From positions 121,607-185,606 of the forward strand of contig DATKQS010000020.1 in the NCBI GenBank assembly GCA_035532555.1: 64,000 nucleotides of DNA, read 5' to 3'. This document shows positions 52,058 to 59,495 of this stretch, piece by piece. The notes under the pieces are model-generated. The model worked only from the letters and a program-made list of their open reading frames with translations, was not told the origin of the DNA and made no database searches. Origin of the DNA: Thermoplasmata archaeon. Its GTDB lineage: Archaea; Thermoplasmatota; Thermoplasmata; Lutacidiplasmatales; UBA184. A program made the position numbers and the translations under genes. Every line of letters begins with the position of its first letter. Positions within the stretch are counted from its first letter, which is position 1.

Positions 52058-53052
52058 CGGACCCTCGCCCACGGCGGGGACCCGGTCGCGCACCGGCCCG
52101 CTCGACCCGCCTGTTGGTCGCGCTCGGCGGCAACGCGATCCAACACGCGCACGATCAGGGGACGTGGGCCGAGGCGGTGCGCCAGGTGCGCCAGACCGCG
52201 AGCGTGCTCGCGCGCGTCGCACGGCGGGGCCCCGAACTCATCGTGACCCACGGCAACGGTCCTCAGGTGGGGAACCTGATGCGAGAGGCCGAGCTGGGGG
52301 CGAGCGAAGTGCCGGCCCCGCCGATGCATGTGCTCGGGGCCGAGACCCAAGGGCAGATCGGATACCTCATCGCGCAGGAGCTCAGCGCCGCGTTCCAACG
52401 CGCCCGCGTCCCCCGCTGGGTGATCCCGATCATCAGCCGGACGGAAGTATCGGTGCGCGATCCGGCCTTCCGTTCGCCTACGAAGCCCGTCGGGCGCTTC
52501 TACTCCGGCCGCGAAGCCCGGGAGCTCCGCCGCCAACACGGCTGGACGATGCGCGAGGATCTCGGACGCGGAGGCTGGCGGCGAGTGGTGCCCTCTCCCC
52601 AACCGTTACGCTGGCTCGAGGGAGACGCGGTGCGAGCGATGTTCGCCGCCGATCTCGGTGCCCACTGCGTCTTCGTCGTTTCCGGCGGAGGCGGGATCCC
52701 CGTCGTTCGCCGTCGGGAACACTGGGAGGGGGTCGATGCGGTCATCGACAAGGATCGGGCGGCTGCGCTGGTGGCCCACACCCTCGACGTGGACACCCTC
52801 GCGATCGTGACGGATGTTCCCGGCGCCGCCCTCGACTACCAGAGCGATCATCCCCGATGGCTCGGGCGTGTGGCGCTCGACGAGCTCATCCGATACTGGA
52901 AGCGGGGGGAGTTCGCCGAGGGGAGCATGGGCCCGAAGGTCGAGGCCGGCATACGGTTCCTGCGGGGCGGCGGCCGCACCTTCCTCATCTCCGACATCCG
53001 ATCGCTTCCCCAGGCGCTCGCCGGCCGCGCGGGCACGCGCGTCGAGCATTGA
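52054..53052 (+). CDS. arcC: Carbamate kinase
   Basis: A 332-residue amino-acid-kinase-fold enzyme that makes ATP from carbamoyl phosphate. Motifs: LLVALGGNAIQ, THGNGPQVGNL, EGDAVRAMF..VVSGGGGIPV, VIDKDRAAALVAH, and GSMGPKVEAGIRFL. The GTG start overlaps the arcA stop (GTGA). About 18 extra residues rich in Arg and Pro precede the fold. With arcA it would give substrate-level phosphorylation from arginine. Confidence 0.92.
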   Translation: MTDPRPRRGPGRAPARSTRLLVALGGNAIQHAHDQGTWAEAVRQVRQTASVLARVARRGPELIVTHGNGPQVGNLMREAELGASEVPAPPMHVLGAETQGQIGYLIAQELSAAFQRARVPRWVIPIISRTEVSVRDPAFRSPTKPVGRFYSGREARELRRQHGWTMREDLGRGGWRRVVPSPQPLRWLEGDAVRAMFAADLGAHCVFVVSGGGGIPVVRRREHWEGVDAVIDKDRAAALVAHTLDVDTLAIVTDVPGAALDYQSDHPRWLGRVALDELIRYWKRGEFAEGSMGPKVEAGIRFLRGGGRTFLISDIRSLPQALAGRAGTRVEH

Positions 53053-53072
53053 TACCGGCCCGACGCAACTGG

Positions 53073-53078
53073 CATAAT
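53073..53078 (+). promoter_or_regulatory. TATA box of the antiporter gene
   Basis: CATAAT is 23-28 nt before the GTG at 53101 and so supports that non-ATG start. Confidence 0.6.
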
Positions 53079-53100
53079 CCGCCCGGCGCTCCATCGGCAG

Positions 53101-54402
53101 GTGGACGCGACCATCCCTTCCCTGCTCGGCGTGCTGTTTCTGACGTTCCTTCTCGCGAAGGGGCTCGGGCTCATCGCGCAGCGACTGGGCGCACCGTCGA
53201 TGGTCGGGGAGATCATCGCGGGGATCGTCATCGCGAACGTCGCCGTCGGGTCGTTCAGCCTGCTCGGCTTCCTGAGCCTCTCCCCGAGTGGGAACGGGAA
53301 CCTCGAGGTGGTCCAAGCGCTCGCGGAGCTCGGTCTCGTGTTCCTCGTCTTCTATGTGGGGATGAAGATGCGGCCGGCCGACCTCCTCGAGCTCGGCCGG
53401 CCGGCGGCGAAGATCGCCATCTTCGGAGCGATCGTTCCGTTCTTGATCGGCCTCGGGCTGTTCCTCGCCTTCGAGGGAGTGAGCAACTACCTCGCCGGGC
53501 TCTTCGTGGGGATCGCGCTCGTCGCCACCTCGGTCGGGATCGTCGCCCACATGCTCGAGAGCCATCGCCTTCTGGAGGGCCAGCAGGGGCGGTTGATCCT
53601 CACCGCGGCCGTGATCGAGGACATCATCGCCTTCGTAGCGCTCGCCATCCTGCTCGGCTTCGCCCGAGGCCAGAGTTCGGTCGATCTGAGCTACCAGGTC
53701 GGTCTCGTCGTCGTGATGGCCGTGGGCCTGGTGGCACTGACGATCTACGTCACCGGGCCGATCGTGCGGCGCTACCTGTCCAAGGCCCCGTCCGAGCCCT
53801 CCGGGGAGAAGCCGATCTCGAACGGCCCGTTCGTCCTCGCGCTTCTGCTGTGCCTGGGAGCGGCGGCGCTCGCAGAGTCCTTCGCGCTCGCAGCGATCGT
53901 CGGAGCGTTCCTCGCGGGGATCGCGATGGGCGATGTGGCGCCGAGATACGGACTCGCCCGGTCGTTTGGCGCGCTCAACGAGTTCCTCGTCCCCTTCTTC
54001 TTCCTGTTCATCGGTCTGCAGATCTCCGGCTCCGATCTTCTCGCGGTGTGGCCGCTCGCGCTGATCGTTACCGGGATCGCGATCGGGGTCAAGATCGGCG
54101 CCGGCGCCCTCGACAGCCGAGAGCACGGGTGGCAGGGAGGGCTCGAGATCGGGACCGCGATGGTGGCCCGCGGGGAAGTGGGGGTCATCATCGCCGTATC
54201 GGCGTACCAGGTGGGCGCTCTCGACTCCGATTACTACACCGCGATCGTCGTCATGGCGATCCTGACCGCGATCATCGGTCCGTGGATGTTCGACCGAGTA
54301 TTGCGCCGCCGCCGAAGTTCAGTGCGGAACTCCGGCCGGGTCCCGGCCGGCGGGTCCGAGGATCCTGCCCCAGCGGGTTCCGAACCCGTCCCCCAAGCTT
54401 GA
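53101..54402 (+). CDS. Cation:proton antiporter, CPA2 (KefB/NapA-like)
   Basis: A 433-residue transporter with about 12 membrane helices: LLAKGLGLIAQRLGAPSMVGEIIAGIVIANV at the start, VGIALVATSVGIVAHML in the core and GTAMVARGEVGVIIAVSAYQ near the end, all typical of CPA2 Na+(K+)/H+ exchangers. No C-terminal TrkA-N domain, so it ends shortly after the last helix. GTG start with TATA box 23-28 nt upstream. The winged-helix gene downstream may have its own promoter. Confidence 0.85.
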   Translation: MDATIPSLLGVLFLTFLLAKGLGLIAQRLGAPSMVGEIIAGIVIANVAVGSFSLLGFLSLSPSGNGNLEVVQALAELGLVFLVFYVGMKMRPADLLELGRPAAKIAIFGAIVPFLIGLGLFLAFEGVSNYLAGLFVGIALVATSVGIVAHMLESHRLLEGQQGRLILTAAVIEDIIAFVALAILLGFARGQSSVDLSYQVGLVVVMAVGLVALTIYVTGPIVRRYLSKAPSEPSGEKPISNGPFVLALLLCLGAAALAESFALAAIVGAFLAGIAMGDVAPRYGLARSFGALNEFLVPFFFLFIGLQISGSDLLAVWPLALIVTGIAIGVKIGAGALDSREHGWQGGLEIGTAMVARGEVGVIIAVSAYQVGALDSDYYTAIVVMAILTAIIGPWMFDRVLRRRRSSVRNSGRVPAGGSEDPAPAGSEPVPQA

Positions 54403-54436
54403 AGTAACACTCGGCGGATTTGGTCTGGGGAGCCTC

Positions 54437-54832
54437 ATGCCGGCATCCAAGCCGACGCCGTCGTCGGAAGTGCCCGAACCGTCTCCATCCGCGGACGGTG
54501 CCTCCCTCGGGGAGAGGATCGCGTCGGAGCTGGAACTCCTCGCGCGGAACGTCGATGTGCTCCAGCGCCTCTCGGGAAAGTCCCCGATCGGGATCATCCG
54601 GCTGAGCGAGGCGCTCAACTTGCCGATCCACAAGGTCCGGTACTCGCTCCACCTGCTCGAGCGGGAGGGGGTCGTTCAACCGTCGGCCGACGGAGCGGTG
54701 GTCACCGACCAAACCGTGCAGTACTGGGAATCGCTCCACACCTCGCTGGACCGGATGACAACGCTCATCCAGCAGCTGAAGGAGCAGACGGACAAGCAGC
54801 GGGCACTCGGCTCGAATCGGAAAGGCTATTAG
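54437..54832 (+). CDS. Winged-helix DNA-binding protein
   Basis: A 131-residue protein: ~25 residues of Pro/Ser-rich start, then a winged helix (IGIIRLSEALNLPIHKVRYSLHLLEREGVVQPS) and a C-terminal helix that could form a coiled coil (SLDRMTTLIQQLKEQTDKQRAL). Such small archaeal proteins act as dimeric regulators. Target unknown. Its stop codon overlaps the TATA-like box of tRNA-Asn. Confidence 0.7.
   Translation: MPASKPTPSSEVPEPSPSADGASLGERIASELELLARNVDVLQRLSGKSPIGIIRLSEALNLPIHKVRYSLHLLEREGVVQPSADGAVVTDQTVQYWESLHTSLDRMTTLIQQLKEQTDKQRALGSNRKGY
54826..54832 (+). promoter_or_regulatory. Promoter box of the tRNA-Asn/tRNA-Ile2 pair
   Basis: CTATTAG is 27-33 nt before tRNA-Asn and includes the stop codon of the preceding gene. 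The second tRNA starts 20 nt after the first and has no box, so both are likely on one transcript. Confidence 0.5.
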
Positions 54833-54858
54833 CGCGACTCAAGCTCGGCCGCTTCGGT

Positions 54859-54962
54859 GCCGCCGTAGCTCAGTGGTAGAGCGATCGGCTGTTAACCGAA
54901 AGGTCAGCGGTTCGAAAGGTGGGCCCGACGTTCGAGCCCATCCCAAATCCCGCTCGGCGGCG
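54859..54962 (+). tRNA. tRNA-Asn (anticodon GUU) with ~32-nt insertion in the T-loop
   Basis: Acceptor GCCGCCG/CGGCGGC, D-arm GCTCAGTGGTAGAGC, anticodon loop CTGTTAA (GUU), T-stem AGCGG/CCGCT, discriminator G; CCA not encoded. The T-loop is broken by about 32 nt (54916-54947). Removing it leaves a normal 72-nt tRNA with loop TTCGATC. The insertion can fold (TGGGC/GCCCA) and may be a non-canonical intron. It looks partly like the T-arm and 3' end of a GGGCCC-type tRNA. Confidence 0.8.
54916..54947 (+). other. Candidate tRNA intron or insertion in tRNA-Asn
   Basis: 32 nt between T-loop positions 58 and 59, bordered by short A-runs so the exact junction may shift by 1 nt. It holds the hairpin TGGGC...GCCCA and a second TTCGA. 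A standard bulge-helix-bulge is not obvious. Confidence 0.5.
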
Positions 54963-54981
54963 CCTCATCTGCGCGTTCCAT

Positions 54982-55057
54982 GGGCCCGTAGCTTAGCCCG
55001 GCCGAGAGCGGCCGGCTCATAACCGGTTGATCGACGGTTCGAATCCGTCCGGGCCCA
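54982..55057 (+). tRNA. tRNA with CAU anticodon, probably tRNA-Ile2
   Basis: A 76-nt cloverleaf: acceptor GGGCCCG/CGGGCCC, anticodon stem GCCGG/CCGGT with loop CTCATAA (CAU), T-arm GACGG-TTCGAAT-CCGTC, discriminator A. CAU could mean Met, but the GGGCCC acceptor with A73 is the pattern of archaeal tRNA-Ile, so the agmatidine-modified tRNA-Ile2 reading AUA is favoured. CCA is not encoded. Confidence 0.85.
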
Positions 55058-55165
55058 TCCCCATCCGGGCTTGAATACCGGTGAGCGCCCGAGCTCTGTG
55101 GGGCCCCGCAGGCGCGTTACCGGCCCTCCCTCGCCGTCCGGATCGACCGATCCACTTCTCCCCTC

Positions 55166-56110
55166 TCACCCGCCATCCGAGATGGGGGCACCCGGTGGTT
55201 TTCGCACTTCGCGGTAGGTCTTCCACAGGCTGTAGCCACCGATCACGCCGACGACTACGACGATGATGACCGTGGAGTAACCGATGGAGTTGAGGTTCGG
55301 GACCGGGTTCCCGGTCGAGATCGCGACCTGATCGAGCCACGGGGCGGCGGCAACCACCGCACCAACGGCCATGAAGGCGAGACCTCCTACATACAAGGTC
55401 CGTGCCGCGGTCGAACGCCCGATCCGCTTGATCTGGCCCGGGGAGAGCTTCTTGCTTCGGGCTAGTTGCGCGAAGACGGCTCCCGTGACGATCTGCATCA
55501 CCATGGTCCCGAGCCCGAAGCAGGTGCCCACCAGTGCCGCCCAACCGACGTTGGGCATCTCGGGAGCGAGAACGAATACGATGATGACCGCGAATCCACC
55601 GAAGCCCCACCCAGCAATGAATCCGTGCACCATGGCCATGCGAAGGGGTATCGGCTTCAGTTCCTCCTTCGACGGCGGCGACTCCCTCTCGGCGACCGTG
55701 GTGTGGTGAGTGTGATCTCGGAAGAACCGTCCGAAGAGCCGCTCGCCCCAGTGATCGAGCGGGAGGTGGATGTCGGTACCCCGCAGCAGATACCATCCGG
55801 CAATGAACATCGCGAGGCCGACCATGATGTAGATCGGTCCGTCCAGGTTGTAGACTCGGTAGATCGTGGCCAGCCCGAGGAACCCCAGGGCCGTGAGAAT
55901 GGTCCTCTGGATGGTGAACCCCGAGGAGAAGGTGAGGCCCGCCTTCATCCCGCCCCGCGTGCCGTAACTGCCGATGGAGTAGCTGAACGTGATCGGCCAC
56001 GTATGCTCGTCGGGGGTGATTCCGTGCAGGACGCCGAGGATGAAGCCGATGGCCAGGACGGTGGGGATCGTCAGGTTCGCGGGCGGGTTCAGGATGAAGT
56101 TCAGATCCAT
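55166..56110 (-). CDS. Nickel/cobalt-transporter-like membrane protein
   Basis: A 314-residue protein with about eight membrane helices. The first helix carries VLHGITPDEHTWPITFSYSIG, reminiscent of the His-x4-Asp-His signature of NiCoT/RcnA-type and related metal permeases. A His-rich stretch (RDHTHHTTVAE, residues ~130-142) lies in a cytoplasmic loop. A DtxR-like regulator gene is directly upstream with a 9-nt gap, so the two are an operon. Metal (Ni, Co, Mn or Fe) and direction of transport are unknown. Confidence 0.7.
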   Translation of the reverse strand: MDLNFILNPPANLTIPTVLAIGFILGVLHGITPDEHTWPITFSYSIGSYGTRGGMKAGLTFSSGFTIQRTILTALGFLGLATIYRVYNLDGPIYIMVGLAMFIAGWYLLRGTDIHLPLDHWGERLFGRFFRDHTHHTTVAERESPPSKEELKPIPLRMAMVHGFIAGWGFGGFAVIIVFVLAPEMPNVGWAALVGTCFGLGTMVMQIVTGAVFAQLARSKKLSPGQIKRIGRSTAARTLYVGGLAFMAVGAVVAAAPWLDQVAISTGNPVPNLNSIGYSTVIIVVVVGVIGGYSLWKTYREVRKPPGAPISDGG

Positions 56111-56119
56111 GACGGGTAC

Positions 56120-56551
56120 CTACGGGCGCGAGTTAGCGCTCCCGCACGGTGGGATGGGATCGCCGTGGGGGCAGAGGGCGGGGTGTCCTTCGGCCCGGCA
56201 GATGCGCTCGACCGTCCGGTGGTCCAATGCCAGGTCGATCTGCCGGGCCGCCCGACACGTCTCCTGAGATGAGAATCCCAACCCCGCGAAAAGTTGCTCC
56301 GCGACTCGGTGGTGCCGCTGGTAGTCCGTGATGCACGCACGACCCCGTGACGTGAGCCGGGTCTTCCCACGATGCCGTTCCACCAACCCAAGCCGTTCGA
56401 GCGCGGTGAGATGACCGAGGGCGGACGGGGGCCGTACCCGCAGCGTGGCCGAGACAGCCTTCAGCGGGGCGCCGCGGTCCGGACTCTCGCTGAGGACGAC
56501 GGCTCGAAGGGCATCGATCTGGCGACGGGTGAGGCGCTCGAGTGTCTCCAT
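56120..56551 (-). CDS. DtxR-like metal-dependent transcription regulator
   Basis: A 143-residue regulator. Winged helix (residues ~8-60: LTRRQIDALRAVV...PSALGHLTALERLGLVERHRGKTRLTSRG), then the DtxR dimer/metal region: HHRVAEQLFAGLGFSS, DLALDHRTVERICRAEGHPALCPHGDPIPPC. The C-terminal SH3-like domain of full-length DtxR is absent. First gene of an operon with the metal transporter; a perfect palindrome just upstream is the likely operator. Confidence 0.8.
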   Translation of the reverse strand: METLERLTRRQIDALRAVVLSESPDRGAPLKAVSATLRVRPPSALGHLTALERLGLVERHRGKTRLTSRGRACITDYQRHHRVAEQLFAGLGFSSQETCRAARQIDLALDHRTVERICRAEGHPALCPHGDPIPPCGSANSRP

Positions 56552-56572
56552 CGGGAGACCGAGGGTTTCGGA

Positions 56573-56579
56573 TTATATA
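56573..56579 (-). promoter_or_regulatory. TATA box of the DtxR-like operon
   Basis: Minus-strand TATATAA lies 22-28 nt upstream of the ATG at 56551. Confidence 0.65.
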
Positions 56580-56586
56580 CGCTCAC

Positions 56587-56601
56587 CCCTAATTATTAGG
56601 G
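56587..56601. promoter_or_regulatory. Perfect palindrome CCCTAATTATTAGGG, candidate operator
   Basis: A 15-bp dyad (7-bp arms, central T) immediately upstream of the TATA box of the regulator-transporter operon. Position and symmetry suit a DtxR-family dimer. Confidence 0.6.
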
Positions 56602-56873
56602 CATAGAACACTTTGTGATGTGTCCCGACCTGGTGGTGGCGCGCCGTTGACCGTCTCACCTTCCGGCCGCGTTCGGTTCGTCTCCCGATCGGTGGAACGA
56701 TCCGATACGGCTTGATAACCGGCCCCGATCGCCAAGTGGCGGCCGGGTCCGCCTTGCCGTTCTCCGAAGGAGAGTTTTCACCGATCTCTAACACGGGGAC
56801 GGGGAGGGAGCCCACCATGGAGTGATGCGGATCTCTTCTGGGAGAACATGCGGCGCGTGCAAAGCCGGGCCCA
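56602..56873. other. Intergenic region without recognised features
   Basis: About 270 nt between the DtxR-like promoter and the next gene's stop. An 81-codon frame on the minus strand has no family likeness and atypical composition. No tRNA, hairpin-plus-T-run or repeat was seen. Confidence 0.5.
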
Positions 56874-57401
56874 CTACCGTTCGAACGTGACCTGTGCGTC
56901 CCGTAGCTTGGCGAGCGCCCGAGCTCGCATCCGAATGAACATCGAGTCGAAGACCAGCTTCTCGATCGAGTCCCACATCAATACCCAGACGAGCACGAGG
57001 AGCACGAAGTAGATGGCGAAGGTGTGGAAGCCGAGGCCGACGTCCACGAAGACGACAAGAGCCAGCGCGACGAGCGAGGTGGCAACTCCAACATACAGCG
57101 ACTGCAATCCCTCCCGACGATTGACCGCGCGTTCGAGCTCTACCCCGTCGAACTTCACCCCGAAGAACGATCGATAGTTCCGGACGAACTGGGCCTGCGC
57201 CTCGGCGTCCAACGGCGCGTCGCCCGTGCGGATGGTCAGATCCACCGAGGGAGTCGTCCGGGCCCGCCGCGCATGGTTCTCGAGGTACTCTGCGAGAGGC
57301 GCTCTCAGGACGGGCGCTCGAAAGGGGAATCCTCCGCTCTCCTCCCAGATCTCCTCGGCCGTGGCGGGGTCAATCCGAAGGCGAAGGATCGGGTCCGACA
57401 C
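56874..57401 (-). CDS. Membrane protein with two C-terminal helices
   Basis: A 175-residue protein: a ~95-residue soluble alpha/beta start, two membrane helices (residues ~102-120 and ~125-145), and a short basic tail (RMRARALAKLRD). A CTTAAG box ~25 nt upstream supports the start and overlaps the stop of the 50-residue gene before it. No family recognised. Confidence 0.6.
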   Translation of the reverse strand: MSDPILRLRIDPATAEEIWEESGGFPFRAPVLRAPLAEYLENHARRARTTPSVDLTIRTGDAPLDAEAQAQFVRNYRSFFGVKFDGVELERAVNRREGLQSLYVGVATSLVALALVVFVDVGLGFHTFAIYFVLLVLVWVLMWDSIEKLVFDSMFIRMRARALAKLRDAQVTFER

Positions 57402-57424
57402 GGTGGCTGCAACCCTCTCGTGGC

Positions 57425-57577
57425 TTAAGGCGGGTCGCGCGGAGGTTCGACGGGACCCTTAGGAGCCGAACGGGCAGGAGGAATCCCGAGGCCCCGGCGC
57501 TGCCCGATCCAATAGATGATCGCGCCCGCTACGACGACCGTCACAGCAGCGACCGCGAGCCACACGGACGAGATCAT
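57425..57577 (-). CDS. Small single-helix membrane protein, 50 aa
   Basis: A frame of 50 codons: one membrane helix near the N-terminus (VWLAVAAVTVVVAGAIIYWIG), then a basic/Pro-rich tail (QRRGLGIPPA...PKGPVEPP). Strong G/C in third positions and a clean ATG support it. Its TAA is embedded in the TTAA box of the next gene. Function unknown; location between iron-sulphur and membrane genes gives no clear hint. Confidence 0.5.
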   Translation of the reverse strand: MISSVWLAVAAVTVVVAGAIIYWIGQRRGLGIPPARSAPKGPVEPPRDPP

Positions 57578-57637
57578 GTGCCTCCGAGGGCCCCGGGTTC
57601 GCCGGAGAGAAAAGGGTGAAAAGGTTGGTCCGTCGGC

Positions 57638-58090
57638 CTAACCGCAGCCGCAGCCGCCCGAGCCGCAGCCACAACCACCGCCGGCCTCCGCAGAGCCTCC
57701 CTGCCCCGCGGGCGCGGGGTGCTCCTCGTGGCCCTCGGGGGATTGGAGCTTCGGTGCGTTGATGCGGAAGCCGGTCTGGTCGAGCGACTGGACAAAGTCG
57801 ATCTGGGCTCCATCCAGCATCTCGGCGCTGTCATCATCGACCAAGAGCGAGAACCCGTCGACCTTCACGATGTGGTCGCCGGATTTCTGCTGGTCGAATG
57901 CCATGCCGAACCGTGCGCCCCCGTGACCGCCGCCGCCCCCACCGCACCCGCCGCCGCCCGAGCCGCATCCGCAGCCCCCGCCGCCGAGTTCGAGATAGAC
58001 GCGGACCGCGGTCCCGGGCTCCTGGTTCTTCATGAGCTCCCGGACCTGATCCTGCGCTTCCTTGGTTACGTCCACTTTGATACTATTCAT
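57638..58090 (-). CDS. HesB/IscA-like protein with Gly/Cys-rich insertion and tail
   Basis: A 150-residue protein. The HesB fold is seen as IKVDVTKEAQDQVRELM, RVYLEL, FGMAFDQQKSGDHIVKVDGFSLLVDDDSAEML and IDFVQSLDQTGFRI. At the usual Cys loop there is a ~22-residue insertion with three Cys, many Gly and one His. After residue ~115 a Pro/Ala linker leads to a tail with four Cys (CGCGSGGCGCG). Seven Cys overall suggest Fe-S or other metal loading. A GGAGGG site precedes the ATG. Downstream neighbour (minus strand order) of a normal A-type carrier. Confidence 0.72.
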   Translation of the reverse strand: MNSIKVDVTKEAQDQVRELMKNQEPGTAVRVYLELGGGGCGCGSGGGGCGGGGGGHGGARFGMAFDQQKSGDHIVKVDGFSLLVDDDSAEMLDGAQIDFVQSLDQTGFRINAPKLQSPEGHEEHPAPAGQGGSAEAGGGCGCGSGGCGCG

Positions 58091-58164
58091 GTGTAGGGCC
58101 CTCCTCGCAACCCTGCTCGACGATGGGTTCCCGGCCTATTTAGCGTTCCCGGAAGCGGAACGGC

Positions 58165-58494
58165 TCACGCGGAGAACGACTTGCCGCAGGAGCAGGTCTC
58201 TTTCGCGTTGGGGTTGTAGATCTTGAAGCCGGACTCTTCGAGTCCCATCAGGAAGTCGACCTTGAGCCCCTCGAGGAGCGGAGCGCTCGCGTGATCGACG
58301 ACGACCGTGAGCCCGCGTTCGCGGTAGGCGACCTCGTCGCCAGTTTCGAGCTTGTCGAAGCTCATCCCGTAGGAGAGCCCCGAGCATCCCCCGCCCTGGA
58401 CGTACAGCCGCAGGGCCGAGTCGGGCTTTCCCTGCTTCTCCATGATCTTCAGCACCTGCTCGCGGGCCGAAGGGGTCACTTCGATGGTCACCAT
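58165..58494 (-). CDS. A-type iron-sulphur carrier (IscA/ErpA family)
   Basis: A 109-residue HesB/IscA protein that carries Fe-S clusters or iron to apoproteins. The three ligand cysteines are in GGGCSGLSYG and C-terminal TCSCGKSF, as in IscA/ErpA. A CTTATCC box is ~37 nt upstream. Paralogue of the following Gly/Cys-rich gene. Confidence 0.88.
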   Translation of the reverse strand: MVTIEVTPSAREQVLKIMEKQGKPDSALRLYVQGGGCSGLSYGMSFDKLETGDEVAYRERGLTVVVDHASAPLLEGLKVDFLMGLEESGFKIYNPNAKETCSCGKSFSA

Positions 58495-58579
58495 GAACGC
58501 CTCCGACCGTTCTAGTTCGGGTAGGGGGATAAGGGTTGCCTAGCGAGGGAAGTGCTCGTAATGCGTTCCCCCGACCGGC

Positions 58580-58587
58580 TTAATGTA
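58580..58587 (+). promoter_or_regulatory. TATA-like box of the amidotransferase gene
   Basis: TTAATGTA is 22-29 nt before the ATG at 58609, with no ribosome binding site. Confidence 0.6.
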
Positions 58588-58608
58588 CGGTTCGCTCTTG
58601 GTCGAGCC

Positions 58609-59472
58609 ATGTGCCGCCTCTTCGGCCAGTTGACCGTCGCGGACCTGCCCGCCCACGCCTGGCTGCTCGATTCGGAGCGCTCGCTCTTCCGGCAATCGAA
58701 CGTGAGCCCGGAGACCGCGCAGGCCGAAGGATGGGGCATCGCATGGTATGAACCGGATGGGCGGATCCACATCGAGAAAGGGGTCGAGGGGGCGTTCGCA
58801 TTGTCGGAGCGCGCACACTTCGAGCGAGCCTCGCGAGATGCCAGCGGTACGCTCATCATCGGACACTTGCGCCACGCGAGCAACCCGCTCGGCCTTCCGC
58901 GGGAGAAGCTGCTGGCGCTGGAGAACAGCCAGCCGTTCCACGGTTCGAAGGACATCTTCGCGCACAACGGCGCGATCCCCCTTCCCACCCAGACGCGCCC
59001 GTACCTGGGCCGATTTGCCGCGGACGTGCGGGGCGTCAACGACAGCGAGGTGCTCTTCTGGCTCTTGGCGCACCACCTCGAGGGCTCGGGCAACCCGCTC
59101 GAGGCCTACGCTCGAACGGTGGAAGATCTCGTTCAGGTGTGGGAAGCGAACGGCCGCCCCGGGACGGCTCCGTACTCCGGATTGAACGTCCTGTACGCCC
59201 CCGGTCCGGAGGAGCTCTGGGCGTTCTGCCATTGGAAAGGGGACGTCGGCTGTAGCCTCCTCGCTTCCGACCGCCCGTACTACGAAATGACGTACCGCGA
59301 GGAACCTGGGCAGTTGGTCGTCGGGAGCGAACCGTTCGACGGCCGGGCCGGATGGCCTAGCCTCGCGAACGGTCACTATCTCGCCGCCCGCCGAGAGGGA
59401 CACCGCCTGCGCGTCCGCACCGGCTCGATCCCCCTCGCGGCCTCCGCATTCGCCTCGATCTCACCGGCGTAG
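58609..59472 (+). CDS. Class II glutamine amidotransferase
   Basis: A 287-residue Ntn-type amidotransferase: after Met removal the nucleophile is Cys2 (MCRLFG). Other pieces: GWGIAWYEPDG, IGHLRHASNP, AHNGAIP, and DSEVLFWLLAHHL. It resembles YafJ/EgtC-like single-domain GATases rather than GlmS or PurF, which carry a synthase domain. The acceptor is unknown. TATA box at 58580. The nucleotidyltransferase-like gene follows 23 nt later. Confidence 0.82.
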   Translation: MCRLFGQLTVADLPAHAWLLDSERSLFRQSNVSPETAQAEGWGIAWYEPDGRIHIEKGVEGAFALSERAHFERASRDASGTLIIGHLRHASNPLGLPREKLLALENSQPFHGSKDIFAHNGAIPLPTQTRPYLGRFAADVRGVNDSEVLFWLLAHHLEGSGNPLEAYARTVEDLVQVWEANGRPGTAPYSGLNVLYAPGPEELWAFCHWKGDVGCSLLASDRPYYEMTYREEPGQLVVGSEPFDGRAGWPSLANGHYLAARREGHRLRVRTGSIPLAASAFASISPA

Positions 59473-59495
59473 GTGCTGGGTACCCGGGGCGCTCG

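Noticed and set aside
54982..55057. tRNA-Met (elongator) as the reading of the CAU tRNA
   Set aside because: Acceptor GGGCCCG with A73 fits archaeal isoleucine tRNA better, so tRNA-Ile2 is preferred. Met remains possible.
56573..56818. 81-codon minus-strand frame between the DtxR-like gene and the next membrane gene
   Set aside because: No family likeness, odd composition and overlap with the operator and TATA box make it unlikely to be a gene.
57655..57680. CCGCAGCCGCAGCC-type repeat as a DNA repeat element
   Set aside because: It is the coding sequence for the Gly/Cys tail of the HesB-like protein; the repetition follows from the protein.
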